DNA from: Planctomycetia bacterium
GTDB taxonomy: Bacteria > Planctomycetota > Phycisphaerae > Phycisphaerales > SM1A02
Assembly (NCBI GenBank): GCA_005790605.1
Contig: SXUI01000063.1
Location: 1-64,000, forward strand
Direction of reading: 5' to 3'
Length of the DNA stretch: 64,000 nucleotides
In this document: in pieces, positions 45,777 to 53,292 of the stretch
Layout: each line of letters starts with the position of its first letter
How positions within the stretch are numbered: the stretch's first letter is position 1
Notes under the pieces: model-generated
Seen by the model: the letters and a program-made list of their open reading frames with translations, nothing else
Told to the model about the DNA's origin: nothing
Databases searched by the model: none
Program-made: the position numbers and the translations under genes

Positions 45777-46080
45777 ATGCGCTGGTGGCGATTCACTCGC
45801 CCCAGCGCATTCCAAAGCGAGTGCAGGTTTTTGCGGCGCTTCGCCGCAAGAAACCTGCCACGAGCGCTCATGGGACGCGCCGCCGCGAATGAATCGCGAT
45901 CGGCGCAATTCCATTGTTGTTTGACGCACTGAGCCCGCCCTCCGGCGGTGCCGATTCACTCGGCCCGCCGGAGTCCAGAGCGAGTGCAGGTTTTTGCGGC
46001 GCTGCGCCGCAAGAAACCTGCCACGAGCGCTCAAGATAGTGCAGTGATCTTCGCTTGCGCAGGGCGCGAGTGAAGATCAC
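45777..46080. repeat. Hairpin repeat array, copy A/B of the conserved-loop family
   Basis: Within the convergent FG-GAP/gltA interval lie three type-1 hairpins and related hairpins. Type 1 at 45777-45810 and 45940-45973 (forward) and 45877-45906 (reverse) have variable 6-9-base stems, conserved inner stems such as GGCGA or GCCGA, and loops TTCAC or its relatives. Type 2 is at 45823-45858 and 45986-46021 (GCAGGTTT...AAACCTGC). Type 3 is at 46044-46080 (GTGATCTTC...GAAGATCAC with a GCGC-AGG-GCGC core). Flanks include AAAGCGAG and GAGCGCTC. No protein-coding signal was found. Confidence 0.8.
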
Positions 46081-46083
46081 GCA

Positions 46084-46139
46084 GGGACCGCATGCAGTGA
46101 CTTCACGACCTTGTCGTGTAAGTCACTGCATGCGGTCCC
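46084..46139 (-). terminator. Long inverted repeat overlapping the gltA 3' end
   Basis: A perfect 20-base inverted repeat GGGACCGCATGCAGTGACTT / AAGTCACTGCATGCGGTCCC encloses a second stem CACGAC-CTT-GTCGTG, giving a 26-base-pair hairpin with a single unpaired T. It overlaps the last codons of gltA. There is no U tract, so it could act as a factor-dependent terminator or 3'-end stabiliser for both converging transcripts. Confidence 0.55.
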
Positions 46140-47275
46140 GTGTACTTCGCTTGTGGGCGGATCAAACGATTGTCTTGGAGTTGTTCGATGCAATGTCCGC
46201 ACCATCCTGACATGCGGCTCAGTGCAAACATGCAGGTGAATAGATCCGTCTTGATCCCGAGACAGTGATAGGTCGTCGCGCTGTAGAAGTCGACATTCGG
46301 AAAGATCCCCTTGCCTGCCTTCGCATCAAGCACGAGTGATTCGATGCGTTGGCTCATCTCGAACAAGCGGAGGTTGCCCGTATCGGTCGCAATCTGCTTG
46401 GCGAAGGTCTTCAGATAGGTCGCTCGAGGATCGTATGCCTTGTAGACACGGTGCCCGAAACCCATGATGAGTTCCTTGCGCTCGAGTTTGCCCTTGATGA
46501 ACTCGTCAACCTTGTCGATCGAACCGATCTCATCGAGCATCACCATGACCTCTTCATTCGCGCCGCCGTGCAGAGGACCCTTGAGCGTTCCAACCGCGGT
46601 CGTCATCGCGCTGTAGAGGTCGGAGAGCGTCGCAATCGTCACGCGCGCCGCAAAAGTCGATGCATTCAACCCGTGATCGGCGTGGAGAATTAGGCAAATG
46701 TCCAGTCCACGCGCCATCGCATCCGTTGGCTTCTCGCCGTTGAGCATCCACAGGAAGTTAGTTGCGATATCAAAGGACTTGTTGGGGTGAACGAAGTCTT
46801 TGCCTGAACGATGACGCTCAAAGTTCGCGATCAGTGTTGGCGTCTTGGCAACCAAGCGCAACGCCTTGCGCTTGCTTGCTTCGATCCCATCCGCATCCGC
46901 CTCGCTGTCGTAAAGCGCAAGCGCGGAGACCAAGGTTCGCAACGCGTGCATCGGGACGGCATCGCGCGGCATGCCGCGAATCATTTCGTACAGCTCGTTC
47001 GGAATCTCATACTCCGATCGCAGCGCGCTCTTGAGAGCATCGAGTTCCGCCTTGCTCGGAAGTTTGGTGTTCCAAAGGAGGTAGACCGTTTCTTCGTAGG
47101 TCGATTGACGCGCGAGCGAGTCGATGTCGATGCCGACATACTCGAGGACGCCCTTGCCGCCGTCGATGAATGACATCTGGGTGTCAGCGACGATCGTGTT
47201 CGCGAGCCCCTTATCGTAAATCGCGGCGGGAGCCGTTGGCGCGGGAGCAGGTGCTGGCGGGGTTGCAGTCGACAT
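46103..47275 (-). CDS. gltA: Citrate synthase
   Basis: 390 residues. Joins acetyl-CoA and oxaloacetate in the TCA cycle. After an Ala/Pro-rich leader the core begins GLANTIVADTQMSFIDGGKG. Active-site regions are HADHGLNASTFAARV, GPLHGGANEEVMVMLDEIG and MGFGHRVYKAYDPRA, with FPNVDFYSATTYHCLGI and the terminal GWCGHCIEQLQDNRLIRP. The length is that of the short citrate synthase type. Its final codons form part of a long inverted repeat. Confidence 0.96.
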   Translation of the reverse strand: MSTATPPAPAPAPTAPAAIYDKGLANTIVADTQMSFIDGGKGVLEYVGIDIDSLARQSTYEETVYLLWNTKLPSKAELDALKSALRSEYEIPNELYEMIRGMPRDAVPMHALRTLVSALALYDSEADADGIEASKRKALRLVAKTPTLIANFERHRSGKDFVHPNKSFDIATNFLWMLNGEKPTDAMARGLDICLILHADHGLNASTFAARVTIATLSDLYSAMTTAVGTLKGPLHGGANEEVMVMLDEIGSIDKVDEFIKGKLERKELIMGFGHRVYKAYDPRATYLKTFAKQIATDTGNLRLFEMSQRIESLVLDAKAGKGIFPNVDFYSATTYHCLGIKTDLFTCMFALSRMSGWCGHCIEQLQDNRLIRPQAKYTGPHAVTYTTRS

Positions 47276-47487
47276 GGGTCAGCCTCAGATTCAAACTCAG
47301 ATGCATGCACGCGTGCGCGAGTCGTACCCGCGCTGATCCATCGAAGCTTGTGCATTCCTCTCGCTGAGGGCCTCGCTCGACAGAGCCCCTGATCCTAGCA
47401 AAGCTCCTTGCATACCGTGTGCCCTTTTCGCGAAATACAACTGCTCCTAGACACAAAGTTGAAGCACTCGCGCGTACCCTCCGACGC

Positions 47488-48669
47488 GTGTTTCTCCCCC
47501 TCGGCACAGACCGGCTGTCCTCCTCTCATCGACGCCGAATCGTCGTTGTTCCGGTCCTGCTCGGCCTCAATGTGGCGGCCTACGCCGCGGGTTTCTGGGG
47601 CGCGCGCAACGGGATGTGGAGCGTCGAGCAGTTTTACGACCGACTCGCGCTCGACTGGCGAGCGTTCGAGTGGTGGAATCTCATCACCTACCAGTTTCTC
47701 CACGACCCGAACAGCATCTGGCACCTCGTGGGAAACATGTTCTTCCTGTGGACCTTTGGACTCGCCGCAGAGGCTCGGCTCGGGCGCGTCCGGTTTCTTC
47801 TCGCGTACCTGATTGGTGGTGCGATCGCAGGCGCTGCACAGATCCTTGTTTCACACGGCGCAGTGATCGGCGCGTCCGGCAGTGTGTCGACCGTCGCGGG
47901 ACTCTTCATCGCGCTCTTTCCAGGTGCAAACATCTACGGCCTCAGCCTTCTTGGTCTTGGCATCGTTGCAATACCTGCGTCCTTCTTCATCATGCTCTAT
48001 GTCGCGATCGATCTTGTCGACGCGCTTCTCGAGATTACTTCGGTGCGGCAATCGTCCGTAGGAAACTTCGCGCATCTTGCGGGCATGGCCTTCGGCATCG
48101 CGCTCGGCCTTACCCTGCTCTACGCGAAGCAACTTCCGCGCACGGAAACAGACCTTCTTCACTCGATCTCGCAATGGCGGCGACGACGCGCGTTTCGCGC
48201 GGCTATGCGAGAAGGCACTGCGTGGAGTGCACCGAGTGCATCGGCCGCACCTCCATCGCGCGTCGCCGCCGGTGCTGCGTCGACGCAGACGGAATCGGAG
48301 CGCGCGTGCCGCGCGGAAATCGCGCAGTTTCATGCGCAGCGCGACTTCAGCAAGGCGGCCGATCGATATCGACGGCTCCTCGCGGATCGTGTCGACGCGG
48401 TGCTCAACGCCGAAGTACAGATTGACCTCGCGACGCAGTTGGTTTCGGACGGCGACCCCGCAACAGGGGCGCACGCGCTCACGCTTTTCATCGTGAAGTT
48501 CCCCAACGATCGGCGAAGCGAGGAAGTGAAACTCCTGCTCGCAACAGTCCTCGCCCGCACGCTCGGCGATACGAATCGCGCCCGAGGCGTCATCGCGGAT
48601 ATCCGGGAGTCGCTGTTACCGAGTGATCGCCGCGCGTACTACCACACGCTCATGGACGAAGTCGGTTGA
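47488..48669 (+). CDS. Rhomboid family intramembrane serine protease with C-terminal helical extension
   Basis: 393 residues from a GTG (VFLPLGTDRLSSSHRRRIVV), the usual rhomboid start; an in-frame GTG at 47419 would add 23 residues. Helices are obvious from VVVPVLLGLN on. The motifs are WWNLITYQFLHD with HLVGNMFFLW, the catalytic Ser in IGASGSVSTVAG and His in NFAHLAGMAFGI. After residue about 240 a soluble helical domain with an AQFHAQRDFSKAADRYRRLL repeat looks TPR-like. The end overlaps the trpF TTG start. Confidence 0.9.
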   Translation: MFLPLGTDRLSSSHRRRIVVVPVLLGLNVAAYAAGFWGARNGMWSVEQFYDRLALDWRAFEWWNLITYQFLHDPNSIWHLVGNMFFLWTFGLAAEARLGRVRFLLAYLIGGAIAGAAQILVSHGAVIGASGSVSTVAGLFIALFPGANIYGLSLLGLGIVAIPASFFIMLYVAIDLVDALLEITSVRQSSVGNFAHLAGMAFGIALGLTLLYAKQLPRTETDLLHSISQWRRRRAFRAAMREGTAWSAPSASAAPPSRVAAGAASTQTESERACRAEIAQFHAQRDFSKAADRYRRLLADRVDAVLNAEVQIDLATQLVSDGDPATGAHALTLFIVKFPNDRRSEEVKLLLATVLARTLGDTNRARGVIADIRESLLPSDRRAYYHTLMDEVG

Positions 48670-49304
48670 ATGCGAACCCAGCACAACCCCGCTTGCTCGT
48701 CAAAATCTGCGGCGTAACCACAGTCGCGATGGCTCTCGATGCCGTCGATGCCGGCGCGGATCTTGTCGGAGTCGTCCTGATTCCGTCGAGCCCGCGTTGC
48801 GTTTCGCTCTCGATCGCGCATGCGATTCGCGAGGCACTTCGCGGGAGCGCGGAGTCGGTCGCGCTTGCCACTGCTCGCTGCGACGACGCCGTCCTGCAAG
48901 CGGCGGGTACATTCGACACGGTGCAACTGCACGGCGACGAAGCTCCGGAGGAGCTCGGCGCCGTCCGCGCAAGATTTCACTTCTCACGCGTGATGAAGGG
49001 ATTCTCCGCGACTGCTGCAAGTGCGGCGCGATGGGATGCGTGCAATCTCACGAGACTCGTCCTCGACGCAGCGCAAGGCGGAAGCGGAAGTGCATTCGAT
49101 CATGCCGCACTTGCGCCCGCGCGCGCGAAACTCCGCACACCGATCCTCCTCGCCGGTGGACTGCATGCAGGCAATGTCGCAGCGGCGATCAAACTCCTTC
49201 GACCTGACGGAGTCGATGTGAGTAGTGGTGTTGAATCAAGCAAAGGCGTGAAGGATCCGGCGCTGGTGCGACAGTTCATTCGAGCAGTGCGCGGCATCCC
49301 TTGA
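48666..49304 (+). CDS. trpF: Phosphoribosylanthranilate isomerase
   Basis: 212 residues, a TIM-barrel enzyme of tryptophan synthesis. The start is TTG overlapping the rhomboid stop. Motifs are LLVKICGVTT (catalytic Cys), LVGVVLIPSSPRCVS, VQLHGDE, LVLDAAQGGSGSAFD (catalytic Asp), PILLAGGLHAGNV and DVSSGVESSKGVKDP. No other trp gene is in the window. The stop is followed immediately by the second cluster of hairpin repeats. Confidence 0.95.
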   Translation: MNANPAQPRLLVKICGVTTVAMALDAVDAGADLVGVVLIPSSPRCVSLSIAHAIREALRGSAESVALATARCDDAVLQAAGTFDTVQLHGDEAPEELGAVRARFHFSRVMKGFSATAASAARWDACNLTRLVLDAAQGGSGSAFDHAALAPARAKLRTPILLAGGLHAGNVAAAIKLLRPDGVDVSSGVESSKGVKDPALVRQFIRAVRGIP

Positions 49305-49529
49305 GCGCTCGCGCAGGTTTCTTGCCGCGCCAAGGCGCGCGGCAAAAACGCGGACTCAGCGCGTCTGACGAGCGCGAACAAAGGACGCCGATCTTGCGCC
49401 GGTGGCGATTCACTCGCCCCGGCGCAGTCGAAAGCGAGCGAGGCGATGCGCCTACCTCTTCTCCATCTCGTGCATTTCAACGCATCGCAAGTCGCGAGCG
49501 CTCAAACGACGAGCGCTCAAGATTCGCGC
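49301..49529. repeat. Hairpin repeat cluster, copy C
   Basis: In the convergent interval between trpF and the RdgC-like gene. A type-2-like hairpin at 49311-49350 (reverse orientation; stem TTGCCGCGC / GCGCGGCAA) is followed by a type-1 hairpin at 49395-49426 (TGCGCCGG-T-GGCGA-TTCAC-TCGCC-CCGGCGCA). After it come AGTCGAAAGCGAGCGAGGCG and two direct copies of GAGCGCTCAA near 49496 and 49511. The element is about 45 bases identical in reverse orientation to the copy at 58.4-58.5 kb. Confidence 0.78.
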
Positions 49530-50774
49530 CTACGCCGTTTCTACGAACGACACGCTCTTTCGCACGCTGCCGAGTTCTGTCACCCACTGGTCAATCTGAC
49601 CGCGGCGCGTTGGCCATGCGGGGCTGAACCTATCTCGCACGAATGCCGTGTACAGGGAGCTGAACGCACGATCGAAGCTCATCAAGAGATCGAGTCGCAT
49701 CTCGATCGCCTGCCGGAGACTCTGCGGTTTCTCTTCCGGCTTGGGCAACTTCAACGCGCTAACTTCCATGCGATCGCCTTGGAGGACGAATTCGAAAGTT
49801 TGTCCAAACGCGTGCAGCATGACGCCGATCTTGCGCGGCCACTTTCCGCCCTTGATGGCTTGCACAGTTTCCATGCGGCGAAGCACTCCGCTGCCGCGGA
49901 CAGTTGTCTTTCCGCTCAATCCCCAGGCGCACTCCAGATCGATGCAACGATCGACAACAATGGCGAGTTCCCCCGCTTCCGTCTCGAGCAGCCCTTCCTT
50001 CACTTCGGCCTGCCAACAGAGCCAGAACAGAAATGTGTTGCCGAGAAAGTCCTTCGACTCACCCGCACTCGAAGCCCACGGTACATCGGGCCGAGTCCGA
50101 CTCTTGCGTTGACCTTGATCGACGGCGCCCTCGATGTCTAGTGGCGGCAAGGAGAATGCCTCTGGTTGCGCGTCATCGAACGCAGAGGACAGACCGCGGT
50201 CCCCGAGCGCGTCGTAGGCGAGCGTGCCACTACTGCGCGGCGCAATCCGCACATCAAAGGTCTCCTCCATCAACTTCTTGAGGAGGTTGATGTCCTTGTC
50301 GCTCGAAACGGGCGCGAGAATAGTGTTCGTCGCGAAGTCCCACCAGATCGCGGTGTGCTTCGGTGATCGATAGCGGCCGTTCGCGACCTCTTCGTCGATT
50401 CGGCGAAGTGCTTCCTCTCGCGCATCCCGCTTGGCTGACCGCGGCAGAAACGAGGCGCCGTCCTTCCCAACCACTAGGTGCGATTCTTCCGCCATGGCGA
50501 TGTACGCCTTCTTGATTTCTGGCGGCACGCGAACGCTGTCGATTCGGAAACCCAAGAGCAGTCCGCTTCCGAACAGAATCGAGTCTGGCGAGAATGAAAT
50601 GTCGAAGAGATGGCGACCGCCGGTCCACCCGCAGGCCGACTCCCCAGGTTTGATCCCGTCAACATCGCTGAGGATGTGCTTCCGAATTCGCTCGAGGAGC
50701 GCGCTCTCAAGCGTTGGCGGATCCGAGAGGACAGAGAAACGGCGATAGGCGATAGAACCGGCGCGAAAACCCAT
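49530..50774 (-). CDS. RdgC-like protein
   Basis: 414 residues starting MGFRAGSIAYRRFSVLSDPP. RdgC binds DNA as a ring and restrains RecA. Segments that fit are ESACGWTGGRHLFDISFSPD, then LLLGFRIDSVRVPPEIKKAY, the Lys/Arg-rich VGKDGASFLPRSAKRDAREE and KHTAIWWDFATNTILAPVSS. Similarity is seen by pattern only and is moderate; no HMM was run. The alternative is an unrelated nucleoid protein. It faces trpF and is divergent from the sigma gene at 50997. Confidence 0.6.
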   Translation of the reverse strand: MGFRAGSIAYRRFSVLSDPPTLESALLERIRKHILSDVDGIKPGESACGWTGGRHLFDISFSPDSILFGSGLLLGFRIDSVRVPPEIKKAYIAMAEESHLVVGKDGASFLPRSAKRDAREEALRRIDEEVANGRYRSPKHTAIWWDFATNTILAPVSSDKDINLLKKLMEETFDVRIAPRSSGTLAYDALGDRGLSSAFDDAQPEAFSLPPLDIEGAVDQGQRKSRTRPDVPWASSAGESKDFLGNTFLFWLCWQAEVKEGLLETEAGELAIVVDRCIDLECAWGLSGKTTVRGSGVLRRMETVQAIKGGKWPRKIGVMLHAFGQTFEFVLQGDRMEVSALKLPKPEEKPQSLRQAIEMRLDLLMSFDRAFSSLYTAFVRDRFSPAWPTRRGQIDQWVTELGSVRKSVSFVETA

Positions 50775-50996
50775 GCTGTGAGTCTCCCGCATCGCACGGC
50801 TGAGTGCCTGCCGGCGACAGTTTGTTCACACGCGAGAGATGTCTTGCATTTGTCCTCAAAATCCCTGCGCGTGGGCGAACTTCCGGAGGGAGATCGGAGT
50901 AGTTCGCGAGTGAGTGCATTCGCTGTACGCCCTCCGCCGTGGTTCCTCCGCGCCCTCCCCTCGATCTTCGAGCGAAGCGTTATTCTGCGCCTCTCG

Positions 50997-51614
50997 ATGG
51001 CAGAGGCGAGTATCACCCAAGCAGGCGACCGAACCGACGAAGAACTCGTCGTGGACTACCGCAATGGCAACGCGGCGTGTTTTCAAACGCTCCTCGAGCG
51101 CTACCGAACCGACCTCTGGCGTTTCCTCGTGCGGCTCACGGGCTCGCGAACTGCGGCAGACGATGTCTTTCAGGATGCGTTTCTTCAGGTCCACCTGAGC
51201 GCGGAGAACTTCGACGCGGAACGCAGATTCAAGCCTTGGCTCTACACGATCGCTGCGAACAAGGGGCGCGACTTTCTGCGCCGGCAACATCGTCGCGCTG
51301 CAGCGAGCCTCTCGGCTCCGCTCTCTCGTGAAGGCGATGGATCTCTCGGCGAGTTGATTCCTTCGGCCGAGCCTCAACCAAGCGCGCCAATGTCGACGGA
51401 AGATGATCGAAACATGGTGAACCGCGTCGTGGATGCGCTGCCGACGCACTATCGAGAAGTCCTCGTACTCGCGTACTTCCAGAAGATGAGTTACGAACAA
51501 ATCTCACAAGAACTCGCGATTCCACTCGGAACCGTGAAGAGCAGATTGCATGCGGCGGTCGCGAGCTTCGGCGACAGTTACAAGCGCGCGCATGCGGCGG
51601 AGGTGTCGAAGTGA
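50997..51614 (+). CDS. ECF sigma factor
   Basis: 205 residues starting MAEASITQAGDRTDEELVVD. Region 2 is CFQTLLERYRTDLWRFLVRL then TGSRTAADDVFQDAFLQVHL and FKPWLYTIAANKGRDFLRR. Region 4 is ALPTHYREVLVLAYFQKMSY then EQISQELAIPLGTVKSRLHA. Classical group-4 architecture. The GTG of the next gene overlaps its stop by 4 bases, so it pairs with that putative anti-sigma protein. Confidence 0.92.
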   Translation: MAEASITQAGDRTDEELVVDYRNGNAACFQTLLERYRTDLWRFLVRLTGSRTAADDVFQDAFLQVHLSAENFDAERRFKPWLYTIAANKGRDFLRRQHRRAAASLSAPLSREGDGSLGELIPSAEPQPSAPMSTEDDRNMVNRVVDALPTHYREVLVLAYFQKMSYEQISQELAIPLGTVKSRLHAAVASFGDSYKRAHAAEVSK

Positions 51615-52564
51615 ACGGACCCAACGAGAACCAGGCGACACCGGCGCCGCTCACGCCTCGCGAGGCTGACGCAGTTGATTTGCTTGTCGAGCATGAGTTC
51701 GATCTTGCCCGCGCCCTGCAAGCGCGTCCTGACTTGTCGAGCGAGCTTCACTCGATGCACGCATCGATGGGCGAACTAGATGGCTATGCCACCGGCGAAC
51801 CAGATCCCGACCTCGTCGCGGTGACGCTCGCGCGCGTCGATCGCGCGACACGAGAGCAAGCGGATCGCATGACTCTCGCGAACACAAGCGAAAAACGCAG
51901 CGGTTCGGGTCAATGGCGAGACATCGTCGCGATTGCCGCAGTTGCGCTGCTCGTGGTTTCCGTCGCGATCCCTGTCCTTTCTTATGTGAAGTCGGAAAAG
52001 GAAATCGCGCACTGCAGCGGAAACCTCCGCTCCATCGCGGGAGGATTTGAAGGATTCACAGCCGATCACAACGGCAACCTGCCAATGGCCGCCGGCTTCA
52101 TGTTTCCTGACGGCGCGTTCCCCGATCTCCCGACGCACCACTTCCGCGCGTCCGATTGCCTCGATCGACTCGCGCATGGTGGCTATTGCAAGAGTGAATG
52201 CCTCGCGTGCAAGTCCGACACCGAGGCGGATCCGAACTATGCGGTACAGACTGGAAGCCCGGTGCATCCGATGCAATGGCGCACGGGCGTTCGGCGTCCC
52301 TTGGTTGCGGATCGCAATCCACTCATTGATCTATTGCGAGCGGAAGTCCCAGTGCGAATCGTGAGCCTGAACAGCCCAACCCACGACTATCGCGGACAGA
52401 ATGTGCTGTTCACCGATGCGTCAGTTGAGTTCTTGACGAGCCCGACGATCGAAGTCGATGGCACCATCGACCATTTGTATGTCCCGCGTGACCACGGCGG
52501 TCTCGAGGACGATGTCTGCTCCTTCGCGGATTGGGTTGGCTCCGACACTTTCTTGGCGCATTGA
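51611..52564 (+). CDS. Putative anti-sigma factor with pseudopilin-like periplasmic domain
   Basis: 317 residues from a GTG coupled to the sigma stop. The cytoplasmic part (1-100) is acidic with LVEHEFDLARALQARPDLS and no zinc motif. One membrane helix follows (DIVAIAAVALLVVSVAIPVL, near 105-125), then HCSGNLRSIAGGFEGFTADH, which resembles the helix-plus-loop of DUF1559/T2SS pseudopilins (CxxNLxxIxxAxxxYxxxHG). Two Cys pairs (CKSECLAC) and a C-terminal strand with VLFTDASVEFLTSPT complete it. Likely senses an envelope state and frees the sigma; mechanism is inference. Confidence 0.6.
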   Translation: MNGPNENQATPAPLTPREADAVDLLVEHEFDLARALQARPDLSSELHSMHASMGELDGYATGEPDPDLVAVTLARVDRATREQADRMTLANTSEKRSGSGQWRDIVAIAAVALLVVSVAIPVLSYVKSEKEIAHCSGNLRSIAGGFEGFTADHNGNLPMAAGFMFPDGAFPDLPTHHFRASDCLDRLAHGGYCKSECLACKSDTEADPNYAVQTGSPVHPMQWRTGVRRPLVADRNPLIDLLRAEVPVRIVSLNSPTHDYRGQNVLFTDASVEFLTSPTIEVDGTIDHLYVPRDHGGLEDDVCSFADWVGSDTFLAH

Positions 52565-52659
52565 GTGAACCGGACTTGGGCGCTACGAATGCGGCATTTT
52601 CGAGAGACAATTTAGGGAGAACCGCTTCTCGATCACGCGTCTCAAAGTAGACTCATGAC

Positions 52660-52887
52660 ATGGTCTCGTTCCCACGGATCTCAATCGACGCTGACATTCG
52701 GTTTGGAAAACCGTGTGTTCGCGGCACCCGGCTGACCGTCGGAGAGGTACTCGGCATGCTCGCCTCCGGAGCGACCGAAGCAGAACTTCTCAGCGATTTC
52801 CCCCAGCTCACCCACGAGGATGTACTCGAGTGCCTTGGCTTTGCCGCAGAACGCGAGCGAAGGCTCCACATTGATCCGGCGGCCTGA
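52660..52887 (+). CDS. DUF433-family antitoxin-like protein
   Basis: 75 residues: FPRISIDADIRFGKPCVRGT then RLTVGEVLGMLASGATEAEL, the DUF433 pattern, a VapB-like helix-turn-helix DNA-binding fold. It lies 9 bases before a DUF5615 PIN-like partner, an arrangement of a type II toxin-antitoxin cassette known in cyanobacteria and planctomycetes. Confidence 0.85.
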   Translation: MVSFPRISIDADIRFGKPCVRGTRLTVGEVLGMLASGATEAELLSDFPQLTHEDVLECLGFAAERERRLHIDPAA

Positions 52888-52896
52888 GTTCTATCC

Positions 52897-53241
52897 ATGC
52901 GGCTCCTGCTCGATGAGAACCTGTCCGAGTCGATTGCGCAGGGAATCAAGAGTGCCTTTCCCGAAACAGCGCATGTTCGACGAGTGCTTGGCGCAGGCGC
53001 GAGCGATCGCCTCGTCTGGTCGCGCGCAGCGTCGGAACGCGAATCGCTCGTGACGCTTGATGAGGATTTTCAAGCGCTCAGCCTCACGCTCGGCTCGCCG
53101 CCGAAGGTGATCTTGATCGACGCGCACAATCCGACAACCGCGCGAATCATTCAGCTCCTGCTTGAACGGAGCGCAGCGATCCACGCTTTCGGCGAGAGCA
53201 CGGAGTCGACGATTCTCGTGTTGCGCATTCCGCGCATGTGA
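52897..53241 (+). CDS. DUF5615/PIN-like putative toxin
   Basis: 114 residues starting MRLLLDENLSESIAQGIKSA. The acidic residues DEN and LVTLDEDFQAL fit a PIN-like (Mut7-C/DUF5615) nuclease core, with PPKVILIDAHNPTT further on. The probable substrate is RNA, by family analogy. It is the second gene of a two-gene cassette. Confidence 0.82.
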   Translation: MRLLLDENLSESIAQGIKSAFPETAHVRRVLGAGASDRLVWSRAASERESLVTLDEDFQALSLTLGSPPKVILIDAHNPTTARIIQLLLERSAAIHAFGESTESTILVLRIPRM

Positions 53242-53292
53242 ACGACTGCCAGCCCGGTTCGGCGCGAACGGAGGCGCGCGGCGATTCCAAAC

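Noticed and set aside
45777-46080. Integron attC-like sites, suggested by variable but self-complementary stems
   Set aside because: No GTTRRRY/RYYYAAC core sites, no integrase, and the copies do not flank gene cassettes.
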